The notes beneath the pieces were generated by a model. The model saw only the letters and a list, made by a program, of their open reading frames with translations. It was not told where the DNA came from and made no database searches. A DNA stretch of 64,000 bases from CAVTPD01 sp963736575 (GTDB taxonomy: Bacteria; Bacteroidota; Bacteroidia; Cytophagales; JAAEPT01): positions 248,001 to 312,000 of the forward strand of contig CAVTPD010000001.1 of assembly GCA_963736575.1 (NCBI GenBank), read 5' to 3'. The number at the start of each line of letters is the position of its first letter. Within the stretch, counting starts at the first letter, position 1. A program made the translations under genes and the position numbers. Positions 35,977-43,986 of this stretch are shown in pieces.

Positions 35977-36710
35977 ATGACGAAGCGGAAGAAAATACAG
36001 TTTGGAGACTGCGCTCTTTGTCTGAAGCATGGGAAGTTGGCAAAGAGCCATATTGTATCAAGGTTCCACACGACATACCTATACCGGGGCGGAAGGGACA
36101 TCGTTAGCGTTTCAGAGACAGGCTTTCTGAAGAATAAGTGGGGCGGTCATTGGGAGCGCCTTCTGTGTCACCACTGCGATAACTCTCTTGGAAAGCAATG
36201 CGAAGATAAAGTTGCAAAGCTCTTTTACCATGGAAGACCGAAGATCAATGAGCTAGCACCGGCTGGTATCATATTCGATGGAGTCGAATTCGAACCGCTA
36301 CGCCTCTATTGCCTGAGGACGCTTTGGAAGATGAGTGTGTCAACTCTGCCTTATTTTTCGCATGTGAGTGTCGGCTCCGAGACAGAGGAGCAACTTAGGA
36401 CGGGAGTGCTGGAAGAGAAATCTGATGGAGAATTCTTTCCCTGTGACGATAGCTCAACTCGTATCGAGGGACAATAAGCCTTTCTCGGCGAGCATCAAAC
36501 CATTCACTGTGGGTAACAAAGCCATGAGAAGTGTGGTACTGAATTACCAACGGTATTATGCACAATTTCCATTTAGAAGGCTACGAAGAGAACCAAGCCA
36601 TTTTAAGTTTGGTTCCTAATCGATCAGGTCAGTTAGGGATTCCTAAGATAGAGTTCGAAGAGATCGGCTGGCTCTACGATAGGTTCACACGCACTTTCAA
36701 GCATTCCTAG
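35977..36710 (+). pseudogene. HNH-like zinc-binding protein, broken by two frameshifts
   Basis: ATG 35977 ('MTKRKKIQFGDCALCLKHGKL'), 12 bp after the cassette edge. The first frame contains 'CALCLKHGKLAKSHIVSRF' and 'LLCHHCDNSLGKQCEDKVAKLFY', a C-x2-C ... S-H-I ... C-x2-C arrangement typical of HNH/zinc-ribbon proteins of unknown role. It shifts at about 36,435 to 'PVTIAQLVSRDNKPFSASIKPFTVGNKAMRSVVLNYQ' and again near 36,555 to 'HNFHLEGYEENQAILSLVPNRSG', ending at 36710. The three parts give one protein of about 244 residues. Nuclease activity is not shown. Confidence 0.65.
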
Positions 36711-36728
36711 AGTTCAACAGCAAAAATA

Positions 36729-36816
36729 GCAGAACAAGTCGGAGATGGCGACGCCGAGGAAGCCGTCTAATTAAATTTGAGCTTTACACCGGCGCGCCAT
36801 TCCTATGACGTTCGCC
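36729..36816 (+). repeat. attC site (cassette 17)
   Basis: R'' GCAGAAC complements own R' GTTCTGC (35965); main-family arms; next R' GTTCGCC at 36810. Confidence 0.88.
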
Positions 36817-37123
36817 ACAAAAATGGACGGTGATTTCCAAGTCGGCTTTGGTTGAGGGTGGATTCTTATGTCAGTCAGATTGGTTCGCGCTGAGGCGTTC
36901 GCAACCAATGGCTCAACCAACTGCATTCACAGCGGTCAGTCAGATGAATTTGCGCTCCACCGTTCCGGGGCACTGGCTAGGGTTGCGTGACAGATTCCAA
37001 GGAGACCTTTTCCGTGGAGGCAGACCGTCTGAACCAAAACCGGGCGAACAAGCCGGAGATGGCGACGCCGAGGAAGCCGTCTGATTAATTTTGAGCTTTA
37101 CACCGGCGCGCCATTCCTATAAC
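36810..37123 (+). other. cassette 18, weak or decayed gene
   Basis: 314 bp between GTTCGCC (36810) and GTTATGC (37124). A GTG-started frame (36830-37084, 84 residues) is open to the attC and ends in the attC-encoded tail 'EQAGDGDAEEAV'. The ATG nearer the edge (36823) reaches a stop after ten codons. No domain recognised; the cassette may hold a truncated gene. Confidence 0.5.
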
Positions 37124-37130
37124 GTTATGC
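37043..37130 (+). repeat. attC site (cassette 18)
   Basis: R'' GGCGAAC complements own R' GTTCGCC (36810); 'aacaagccggagatggcg' variant arm; next R' GTTATGC at 37124 opens the last, truncated cassette. Confidence 0.88.
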
Positions 37131-37144
37131 AAGAAAATTAAGAC

Positions 37145-37468
37145 ATGTATGTCCCACCAAAATTTCGAGTCGATGATCCTGAGATTATTCGATCATTCGT
37201 TCGAAAGAATCCGTTCGGGCTTCTTCTCTCCGTTCAAGATGGTGAGATCAATGATACTCACACCCCGTTCCTGATTTCCGACGATGGGAGACTGTTCGGC
37301 CACATCGCGAGGTCGAATCCACAGTGGAGAGGTTGGGCGGAGGAGTCGCTTGTTAAGGTCGTTTTCACGGGCACATTCATACATTTCTCCGCGCGATATT
37401 ACGAATCGGACTTCTTTAAGAGATCGACTCTGGATTGCTTCGTTCAGTTTCAAATCGGTTATTTTTAA
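37145..37468 (+). CDS. PaiB-like FMN-binding protein, truncated at the contig seam
   Basis: The frame starts 21 bp after the cassette edge. 'MYVPPKFRVDDPEIIRSFVRKNPFGLL', 'THTPFLISDDGRLFGHIARSNPQW', 'VKVVFTGTFIHFSARYYESD' follow the PaiB/FMN-binding negative regulator family closely up to about position 37,405. After 'SDFF' the family continues with 'VPTWNY', but here the frame reads 'KRSTLDCFVQFQIGYF' and stops at 37466-37468. The last third of the gene is missing, so the gene is cut by the junction near 37,410-37,460. Confidence 0.75.
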   Translation: MYVPPKFRVDDPEIIRSFVRKNPFGLLLSVQDGEINDTHTPFLISDDGRLFGHIARSNPQWRGWAEESLVKVVFTGTFIHFSARYYESDFFKRSTLDCFVQFQIGYF

Positions 37469-37470
37469 TT
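37410..37470. other. seam between two genomes (probable assembly chimera)
   Basis: GC-rich Verrucomicrobiota-like sequence with a cassette array gives way to AT-rich Bacteroidota sequence here. Two convergent genes lose their 3' ends at the same place: the PaiB-like cassette gene from the left and the sensor-kinase gene from the right. No IS, tRNA or recombination site marks the point. The exact base cannot be fixed because both frames stay open for some codons past it. Confidence 0.85.
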
Positions 37471-38117
37471 AAGTTACATAATAAAAGAATATTGCTAACA
37501 GGTTTGCGCACTTCGTGTGATTGTTGCCAAGCAATTTCTTTAAAGCGTATATTCTGTTTTAGTAAATGATCCGATATGGGCTTGTAAATAAAAATTAATT
37601 CCATAGTCAAGATAATCAATGCGATAACGGCCAATATAATCTCAATAATAATTACAAATTCAAGCTTTCTATTCGCTTCTTGTTCATATAAATAAACAAT
37701 TTCATCCATTTTAATTAAGTAATCCGTCTGGTTGTTTTTTAGTCTGTTTATATCTAGGGTATTAATGTGTTTTAATACATTTTCAACGTATAAAACCTGC
37801 GGAGTTAATTTGTTTAATAAAACAGCTGTATTTGCTGCTTGTTCTATTTCTTCCGAATAAGGGTTTAAGTTTAAAAGGCTGTAATGGGTGTTTTTCCATA
37901 ACCTAAAATCATTTTTAGTTTCTTCTAAAGAGCCGTTATTAAATTTATAGTTGTAAACACCAAGACAAATTTTTTGACTTAGCATTCTCTGTCTGCCCGA
38001 TAAATTAATGATTTTGGCATCCTCGTGTTTTTTATACAACCAGTATTGTATAAACGATTGATTAACAACAATCACTAAAAAAGTGATAAGGGCTCCAATA
38101 ATATATTTTCGTTTCAT
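37416..38117 (-). CDS. PilJ-type sensor histidine kinase-like protein, 3' end lost at the seam
   Basis: ATG 38117 ('MKRKYIIGALITFLVIVVN') chosen over an in-frame ATG at 38168 because the membrane segment begins here. After the first membrane helix comes 'AKIINLSGRQRMLSQKICLGVYNY', the signature of the PilJ/NarX-type extracytoplasmic helical domain, then a second membrane helix ('FVIIIEIILAVIALIILTMELIFIYKP'). The region 'IAWQQSHEVRKPVSNILLLCNLI' is the start of a histidine-kinase dimerisation domain, with His in 'QSHEVRKP'. The kinase ATPase domain is missing: the frame continues only to a stop at 37416 that lies beyond the seam. Confidence 0.72.
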   Translation of the reverse strand: MKRKYIIGALITFLVIVVNQSFIQYWLYKKHEDAKIINLSGRQRMLSQKICLGVYNYKFNNGSLEETKNDFRLWKNTHYSLLNLNPYSEEIEQAANTAVLLNKLTPQVLYVENVLKHINTLDINRLKNNQTDYLIKMDEIVYLYEQEANRKLEFVIIIEIILAVIALIILTMELIFIYKPISDHLLKQNIRFKEIAWQQSHEVRKPVSNILLLCNLIKNNRFETERSNPESIS

Positions 38118-38256
38118 AAAAGTAGGATGCTGTTTAACTAAAAATAAGTGTTGTAAACTAAACCCCATGCTTTTTTTAGCTTAAATATTAAAATGGTGAT
38201 TAGAACAAAACTGGCTTGGTTTTGGTTGTTTTGTAAACATCACCAACAGAATTTAT

Positions 38257-38721
38257 ATGTTGCACCCTAACGAATTACACATCTTCTTAAATGTTTTCAT
38301 AGCCTCTGTGTTAACCATGTTGGTAGGTATAGAAAGAGAAAAAGCACGGAAAGAAGCGGGGATTCGTACGAACATGATTGTTGGCGGTTTCACTTGTCTT
38401 ACAGTTTGTATTATTCATCCTTTAGTAGAATTTAGCCATACGGGTTTGCTTAATGACACTATTGATGCCGATCCCATTCGTGTGCTGCAAGCCATTGTAA
38501 TAGGCGTAAGTTTTATTGGTGCTGGTACTATTATAAAATCTAGAACAACCGGTAAAATATCTGGATTAACCACTGCAGCTACCTTGTTGTATTCTATTGG
38601 TATAGGCATTTGCGTGGCCGTAGAATATTATGTGTTGGCAGTTTGTCTTACGCTATTTATTTTAACCATTAATCATTTGGTTAATTTTTTAATAAGAAAA
38701 TACACTTCAATTAAAGATTAA
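38257..38721 (+). CDS. MgtC/SapB family membrane protein
   Basis: 154 residues with four hydrophobic segments. Family marks: 'VGIEREKARKEAGIRTNMIVGGFTCL' near the N terminus, 'VIGVSFIGAGTIIKSRTTGKISGLTTAATLLYSIGIGICVAVEYY' in the middle. MgtC-like proteins are inner-membrane proteins tied to low-magnesium adaptation; this is the short form without the C-terminal domain. It stands alone, divergent from the sensor-kinase gene. Confidence 0.87.
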   Translation: MLHPNELHIFLNVFIASVLTMLVGIEREKARKEAGIRTNMIVGGFTCLTVCIIHPLVEFSHTGLLNDTIDADPIRVLQAIVIGVSFIGAGTIIKSRTTGKISGLTTAATLLYSIGIGICVAVEYYVLAVCLTLFILTINHLVNFLIRKYTSIKD

Positions 38722-38803
38722 GGTTACCCTTTTTTATTCACCCCATTCCGTGAACTTAATAGCTAAGGCTTAGGTTATTGGGGAAAGCTCAATCCACCTA
38801 AGT

Positions 38804-39499
38804 ATGTTCAAGCAATTATTACATCTCTTTTCGGGTCAAAAAAAGGCAGAAGACTTTTACGATGCACAGAAAATGATTACCGACTTTTCTCAAGGAACGG
38901 TTGTGGTTTCAGATAAAGTTCAAAACTGTAGAGGAAACGAAGTGGTAGGCAATTGTGCCGTTATTGCTTTAATAAAAACAGCGTTGGTAGAATTTCAGTC
39001 TTTGGAAAAGATTTTTAAGACTTTCGAAATTGTAGATGGGGTTGTTTTTGCGAAATTCAGTGACGGCACTTCTGTTCAGCTTACCAAAGAAGAAATAGAT
39101 TTAACCATACGTTTGGCGGGTTTAAATGTAGTGCCTAATCCCGAATACGATCATACAGCCATAGTTTTGTACGCGTTAATTTGCAAACGAGTATTTCGCT
39201 TAAAAAGAAAATATTCTAGAAAATGCATACACAATTTTCAGGATGCTATAGAGTTTATTAATTGTGGTTATGATACGGGAGAAGTCTACAAGTTACTAGC
39301 CCTTAAAAAGAAAGAGGTAAAGCCCGAGCATTTAGAAAAATACAAAGCGGTAGTTATTTGGAATAAAGTTCACGCTTCGTATTGTACTTATGGTGTTCAA
39401 GATATATTAGGGGCAGAATATAAAATAAGACACAGTTGGATGATGAATCCATTGGGCGCCGGAGGTAGTATACAAGGCGCTTACATTTTAAAATCCTGA
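38804..39499 (+). CDS. unknown protein, possible papain/calpain-like cysteine protease fold
   Basis: 231 residues, no signal peptide. 'VQNCRGNEVVGNCAVIALIKTALVEF' places a Cys in a helix start in the manner of papain/calpain-like folds (Q...G.C..A). A distal 'AVVIWNKVHASYCTYGVQDILGAEYKIRHSWMMNPLGAGG' contains a His ('NKVHASY') followed by a strand, with Asn/Trp residues that could complete a triad. I recognise no family and the assignment rests on this pattern only. Its stop is 7 bp before the convergent phosphatase gene. Confidence 0.5.
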   Translation: MFKQLLHLFSGQKKAEDFYDAQKMITDFSQGTVVVSDKVQNCRGNEVVGNCAVIALIKTALVEFQSLEKIFKTFEIVDGVVFAKFSDGTSVQLTKEEIDLTIRLAGLNVVPNPEYDHTAIVLYALICKRVFRLKRKYSRKCIHNFQDAIEFINCGYDTGEVYKLLALKKKEVKPEHLEKYKAVVIWNKVHASYCTYGVQDILGAEYKIRHSWMMNPLGAGGSIQGAYILKS

Positions 39500-39505
39500 A
39501 ATAAA

Positions 39506-40912
39506 TTAAACTTCAACACCAATCACTAAAACATCGTCTGTTTGGGGTAAGTCTTTTTTCCATTCGTTAAAATCATTGCTTAATAAATACGCCTGTTCGG
39601 TTAAGGAAACCGAAGAGGTTTCTACTAAATATTCTCTGTAGCGTTTGGTGTAGTATTTCTTATTCTCTTCTTGCCCTATTTGGTCTTGGTAACCGTCTGA
39701 GAAGATGTAAAGTTTGTCTCCTTTTTCTACATCAATTTTATGCTTTTCAAAAGTTTTGTCTTTCTGAAGATGATTGTGGCCAATAGAAGCTCTAGAGCCT
39801 TTGGTAATAAAAACTTCCTTATCCCTTATGTGGTAAAGCGGATTTTTAGCAGCAGAGAAATAAACTTCATTCTCCTGAAAAGTTAAAATGCTAATATCCA
39901 TTCCGTCACTAATTTTAGTTTCTAGATTTCTTTCGGTAGAAAAACTTTTAATAATAGCCTTGTCTAACTCTTGTAAAATAAGCTCTGGGGAATAAATGTT
40001 CTTCTGCACCACTAAGTCGTTTAAAATAGCGCAACCTAAAACAGTAGTTAGTGCACCGGGTACACCATGACCGGTACAGTCGGCGGCAACAATAATTTTT
40101 ACATTTTCTGTTTTGCTTTCGAAGAACCAATAAAAATCACCACTTAAAATGTCTTTGGGCTGAAACAGTACAAACGATTCTTCAAAATAATCTGAAAGCG
40201 CATTTGAGTTTCCTAAAATAGCATGTTGTATTCGTTGAGCATACCTAATGCTAGAAGTGATTTGGTGGTTTCGGTCTTCTACTAACTCTTTTTGTACTAC
40301 TAACTCTTTATTTACTTGCTCTACTTGTAGGCGGGCTATAATTTCTTTAATAGTTAAACTGTAACGGGTTTGTATTAATAGAATCATAAATGCCGACACA
40401 ACAGCCAACAACAAACCACCGTGCAATAGAAAATTGTTGGTGCTAATGTTGGGGTTCATAGAAACAAAAATGGCTGTAGCAATAGCCGAGATAGAAACGG
40501 TGAACATAGATAAGCGCCAGCTCCATAATACAAACATACCGGCACCTATTAATAAGGCAATGTAATTTAGGCAATGGCCTAAAATATGTTCATCTGAAAT
40601 TAAACTGAAGGTGTATGCGTTTTGTAAGGAAATAAGAACAAAAGGAACAAAGATGATTATGGTGTTTGATTTTATCTTAAATCTTTTTCTGAAATACAGT
40701 ACCAAAAAAGTGATTAATGAAACCGTAAGTCTAATGGTAAGTAGATTCTTCCAGTCGTTGGGTATATTAATATAATCGGTTACAGCAAAAACAGGATCAG
40801 CAAAAATGGCTATCCAAGCACCCCATATATGGTATTTTTCAGAAGCACTTTCTAGTTCTTCATTAATTCTTGTAGAGAGGTCTATAGGTGCTTGTTGTAT
40901 TGTATTAGGCAT
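39506..40912 (-). CDS. membrane PP2C/SpoIIE-type serine phosphatase
   Basis: 468 residues. The N-terminal 190 residues hold about six membrane segments. A short coiled coil ('IIARLQVEQVNKELVVQKELVEDRNHQI') leads to the Bacteroidota-style linker 'ITSSIRYAQRIQHAIL', then a PP2C/SpoIIE domain: 'FQPKDILSGDFYWF', 'IVAADCTGHGVPGALTTVLG', 'DGMDISILTF', 'DKLYIFSDGYQDQIG', 'TDDVLVIGVEV'. The metal-binding Asp residues of 'SGDF' and 'AADCTGHG' are intact. Likely a signalling phosphatase in a partner-switch pathway. Confidence 0.88.
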   Translation of the reverse strand: MPNTIQQAPIDLSTRINEELESASEKYHIWGAWIAIFADPVFAVTDYINIPNDWKNLLTIRLTVSLITFLVLYFRKRFKIKSNTIIIFVPFVLISLQNAYTFSLISDEHILGHCLNYIALLIGAGMFVLWSWRLSMFTVSISAIATAIFVSMNPNISTNNFLLHGGLLLAVVSAFMILLIQTRYSLTIKEIIARLQVEQVNKELVVQKELVEDRNHQITSSIRYAQRIQHAILGNSNALSDYFEESFVLFQPKDILSGDFYWFFESKTENVKIIVAADCTGHGVPGALTTVLGCAILNDLVVQKNIYSPELILQELDKAIIKSFSTERNLETKISDGMDISILTFQENEVYFSAAKNPLYHIRDKEVFITKGSRASIGHNHLQKDKTFEKHKIDVEKGDKLYIFSDGYQDQIGQEENKKYYTKRYREYLVETSSVSLTEQAYLLSNDFNEWKKDLPQTDDVLVIGVEV

Positions 40913-41114
40913 ATTCTATTGAATTCATAAATCATACCACATTAATTACGTTGTGGCCTGATTATTAAATAGCTAACTGTTTCTTCTGTCGTTTTTTAGT
41001 AATAGATAGAGTAAACAGTCTTTTTCTAACTTTCAACTTACGAGTTCTGAAGGGTAAATAGATTGATTTTGGGAGAAAAATTTTCAGAAACAAAAAATAG
41101 AAAAGTCTATAAAT

Positions 41115-41146
41115 GAAAAAAGCTTCCCATTTCTGAGAAGCTTTTT
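41115..41146 (-). terminator. rho-independent terminator of the tRNA-Leu transcript
   Basis: Arms AAAAAAGCTTC (41115-41125) and GAAGCTTTTT (41137-41146) around an 11-base loop. Read on the minus strand the stem is followed by a T run. It lies directly downstream of the tRNA-Leu gene. Confidence 0.8.
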
Positions 41147-41147
41147 G

Positions 41148-41230
41148 TACCAGGGGCGGGACTTGAACCCGCACGACCAAAGGTCACAAGATTTTAAGTC
41201 TTGCGTGTCTACCAGTTCCACCACCCCGGC
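41148..41230 (-). tRNA. tRNA-Leu (TAA)
   Basis: 83 nt. The anticodon loop is CTTAAAA (anticodon TAA) in a CAAGA/TCTTG stem. There is a long variable arm (class II tRNA), T arm GCGGG-TTCAAGT-CCCGC, and acceptor GCCGGGG/CCCTGGT with two G:T pairs. It is followed upstream by tRNA-Gly in the same direction. Confidence 0.93.
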
Positions 41231-41272
41231 TTGACTGGAAAACCAGTCTCGAACATTTAATGATTTATAGTG

Positions 41273-41345
41273 AGCGAGAGACGAGGTTCGAACTCGCGAC
41301 CTCCACCTTGGCAAGGTGGCGCTCTACCAGCTGAGCTACTCTCGC
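41273..41345 (-). tRNA. tRNA-Gly (GCC)
   Basis: 73 nt. Anticodon loop TTGCCAA (anticodon GCC) in CACC/GGTG. T arm GCGAG-TTCGAAC-CTCGT, acceptor GCGAGAG/CTCTCGC. Same strand as tRNA-Leu, 42 bp apart, so likely one transcript. Confidence 0.94.
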
Positions 41346-41477
41346 TTAAATCAGCCATTCACTATCTGAATGGGAATGCAAAGTTACAGGAGTTCTTTAA
41401 AATTGCAATATGTAGGGTGATATTTTTTATAAAAATTTTCGTAAATTATAAATATGAAAAGTATTAAAAGGACTGAT

Positions 41478-43145
41478 ATGAGTCGTAACTATTTGTTATT
41501 CTTTGTTTTATTGTCTCTGTTGAGCATTTCTTGCAAAAAGAAAAATAATGATCCGGGTACAGGTAATAATCCAGATGTGGAAGATACTACCAGTTCTATC
41601 CCCAATTTAGTAAGCATACAAGGACAAACTATTTTAGACGAAAACGGAAATCCCTTATTGCTGCAAGGTGTAGCCTTTGGTAATGAGGTTTGGACAGACA
41701 ATCCTTATCCGTCTAATCACCATGACGAACGCGATTACCAACGTGTAGCCGATATGGGCATGAACGCGATTCGGTTTTATATGAATTACAAAACCTTTGA
41801 AGACGATGCTAACCCTTATGTATACAAAGACAAGGGTTGGGAATGGATTGATAAAAACATAGAATGGGCTAAAAAGCACAATGTTTATTTAATACTTAAT
41901 ATGCATGTGCCACAAGGTGGTTTTCAGTCTAATGGTGATGGTTTAGAATTATGGAATAGTAAAGAAAATCAACGTCGTTTAGCCAATCTGTGGAAGGCTA
42001 TTGCAGAACGTTATAAAGGAGAGAAACAAATTGCAGGTTTTGATTTATTAAACGAACCCGTTGTTTCTACCTCCATTGACCAATGGATCAACTTAGCCAA
42101 TGAAATTGTTGATTCGGTAAGAACGGTAAATGAAGACCATTTAATTTTTGTGGAGCGACTAAATGCTATAAAAAGCGATTACGGAGATCAGAACAGTACA
42201 AAGAACTTGTTTTTGATTAACGACCCTAAAATTGTGTACGAGTTTCACTTTTACGATCCTATCGAGTATACGCACCAAAATGCCAGCTGGACCGATTTTG
42301 GGGACGGCGGTAAATACCCAGATGAAAGTAAATATCAATTCCCTACAAGTCCTGAATGGGTGACCGCTACACAAAGTAGCCCAACATTGCCAGCGGGTAC
42401 TTCTGATTGGCAATACTATGAAGGTAAGTTATTTAAAGTAACCAATACGAACTACAATTGGTTGGTGCCTACCATACAGGTGAGTGAACTGGCAACGGGT
42501 ACCGCGTATGTAGACAGTATTGTTGTACGGGAATACAATGAAAAACAAGAATTTGTACGCATAGTAAAAACCATTGATTTAGAAGATGCCAGCAATTGGT
42601 ATTTTTGGTCCGAAAGCGGAGATGGTTCTAGTAGTGTTTCAAACGATGCTTATTCGGGGAATTATTCGTTTGAATTTACAGGTTCTAGCGCCGATGCTAA
42701 TTTCAACAACAATGGCTTGGGTTTTATCCCTGTAGAAGGCTATTCGTATTCAGCTAGTGGTTATATGAAAGGGGAAGATATTCCTGCAAGTGCACAAGTA
42801 AGGATCCGGATAGATGTCTATACCGTTGAAGGTGGGGTTATTGCCAGAAACAAAGCCTATTTAGAATCGGTGTTAAATGAATTCTTGAAATTTGGTAAAG
42901 AAAACAACGTGCCTATGTATTGTGGAGAGTTTGGCGTTATTTCTTATACTTTTCAAAATGAAAAAGGGGGAATAAACTGGGTAGAAGATATGCTAGATAT
43001 CTTTGAAAAACACAACACCCATTTTACCTACCATTCTTACCACGAAGATGCTTTTGGTATTTATTATGGTTATGGAGGTTTGGTAGACCCAAGCAATGCC
43101 AACCAAGATTTAATAGATCTTTTCAAACGAAAGTTGAAGGATTAA
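41478..43145 (+). CDS. glycoside hydrolase family 5-like lipoprotein
   Basis: ATG 41478 ('MSRNYLLFFVLLSLLSISCKKK') gives a lipobox 'LSIS-C'; the ATG at 41454 is also in frame. The TIM-barrel shows 'LLQGVAFGNEVW', 'MGMNAIRFYMNYKTF', 'DLLNEPV' (the Glu of N-E-P is the acid/base) and 'YCGEFGVIS' (nucleophile Glu), the GH5 pattern of cellulases and related endoglycanases. A segment between them ('LVPTIQVSELATGTAYVDSIVVREY...GSSSVSNDAYSGNYSFEFTG') is an inserted beta-sandwich, carbohydrate-binding-like domain. Lipid-anchored and likely surface-exposed. Confidence 0.85.
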   Translation: MSRNYLLFFVLLSLLSISCKKKNNDPGTGNNPDVEDTTSSIPNLVSIQGQTILDENGNPLLLQGVAFGNEVWTDNPYPSNHHDERDYQRVADMGMNAIRFYMNYKTFEDDANPYVYKDKGWEWIDKNIEWAKKHNVYLILNMHVPQGGFQSNGDGLELWNSKENQRRLANLWKAIAERYKGEKQIAGFDLLNEPVVSTSIDQWINLANEIVDSVRTVNEDHLIFVERLNAIKSDYGDQNSTKNLFLINDPKIVYEFHFYDPIEYTHQNASWTDFGDGGKYPDESKYQFPTSPEWVTATQSSPTLPAGTSDWQYYEGKLFKVTNTNYNWLVPTIQVSELATGTAYVDSIVVREYNEKQEFVRIVKTIDLEDASNWYFWSESGDGSSSVSNDAYSGNYSFEFTGSSADANFNNNGLGFIPVEGYSYSASGYMKGEDIPASAQVRIRIDVYTVEGGVIARNKAYLESVLNEFLKFGKENNVPMYCGEFGVISYTFQNEKGGINWVEDMLDIFEKHNTHFTYHSYHEDAFGIYYGYGGLVDPSNANQDLIDLFKRKLKD

Positions 43146-43170
43146 TTAATACTTAGATATACATTGTTAA

Positions 43171-43198
43171 AGAAAACCCGGTTTTGGCCGGGTTTTCT
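43171..43198 (+). terminator. terminator after the GH5 gene
   Basis: Perfect 11-bp arms AGAAAACCCGG and CCGGGTTTTCT with a 6-base loop, followed by GTTTTAC. Confidence 0.85.
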
Positions 43199-43250
43199 GT
43201 TTTACTAATTTTTTAATAACTTTATGCGTTAGTAACGCGTGGCAGAATTA

Positions 43251-43532
43251 ATGATTAAATCTTTTGGTGATAAAGAAACTGAGAAAATATGGGAGGGGTT
43301 TCGATCCAAAAAACTTCCAAACGAAATTCAGAACAACGCTAGACGTAAATTAAGAATGATAAATAATGCCCAAAATATTAATGATTTAAGGATACCTCCT
43401 TCCAATCATTTAGAAAAATTGAGCGGTAATTTATTGGGGTTTCATAGTGTTCGAATTAACAAACCATGGAGGATAATCTTTATTTGGGATAACGATAACG
43501 CATTCAAAGTTAAAATTACTGATTACCATTAA
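43251..43532 (+). CDS. higB: HigB-type (RelE superfamily) toxin
   Basis: 93 residues from ATG 43251 ('MIKSFGDKETEKIWEGFRSKKLP'); the GTG at 43239 adds four residues. Marks of host-inhibition-of-growth toxins: 'IKSF.DKETEKI', 'RKLRMINNAQNINDLRIPPSNHLEKLSGNLLGFHSVRINKPWRIIF' and 'KITDYH' at the end. HigB cleaves mRNA on translating ribosomes. Followed after 10 bp by the antitoxin gene, the usual higBA order. Confidence 0.9.
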   Translation: MIKSFGDKETEKIWEGFRSKKLPNEIQNNARRKLRMINNAQNINDLRIPPSNHLEKLSGNLLGFHSVRINKPWRIIFIWDNDNAFKVKITDYH

Positions 43533-43542
43533 AATAACTGAT

Positions 43543-43836
43543 ATGGAAAGATTACCTAACATACATCCAGGGGAAATATTAAAAGAAGAGTTTTTAGAGC
43601 CTTTAAATATTACAGCATATAGACTTTCTAAAGAAACCTTTTTACCTCAAACAAGGATTAGTGAGATCATTAAAGGTAAGCGTAGAATAACTGCGGATAC
43701 AGCTCTTAGGTTTTCCAAATTTTTTGGTACATCCCCTAAATTTTGGCTTGGTTTACAAGATGATTATGATATTGAAGAAGAAAGGTTAAATAAATCAGAT
43801 GAGTTAAACGAAATTAAAACAATAGAAGCTGCCTAG
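43543..43836 (+). CDS. higA: HigA-type antitoxin (XRE helix-turn-helix)
   Basis: 97 residues. 'IHPGEILKEEFLEPLNITAYRLSKETFLPQTRISEIIKGKRRITADTALRFSKFFGTSPKFWLGLQDDYD' in parts is the HigA/VapI helix-turn-helix pattern, which binds HigB and represses its own operon. The stop is 10 bp downstream of conserved 'FWLGLQ'. Pair with higB. Confidence 0.93.
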   Translation: MERLPNIHPGEILKEEFLEPLNITAYRLSKETFLPQTRISEIIKGKRRITADTALRFSKFFGTSPKFWLGLQDDYDIEEERLNKSDELNEIKTIEAA

Positions 43837-43986
43837 CTGTGTCTATTGTTTTTTTAACTATTTGATATGCTTAATATTAGTATTGTTGGGTTTTCTAGGT
43901 TTATTTTGATTAGTAATATACTGGAGTATTTGCGTTTACGCTTTAACCATCTTATTATAACTAATTTCATGTAATAGTAGGAATAA

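Noticed and set aside
37410..37470. Natural horizontal transfer between phyla at the seam
   Set aside because: Both flanking genes lose their ends, no mobile element or integration site, and core genes of two phyla lie on either side.
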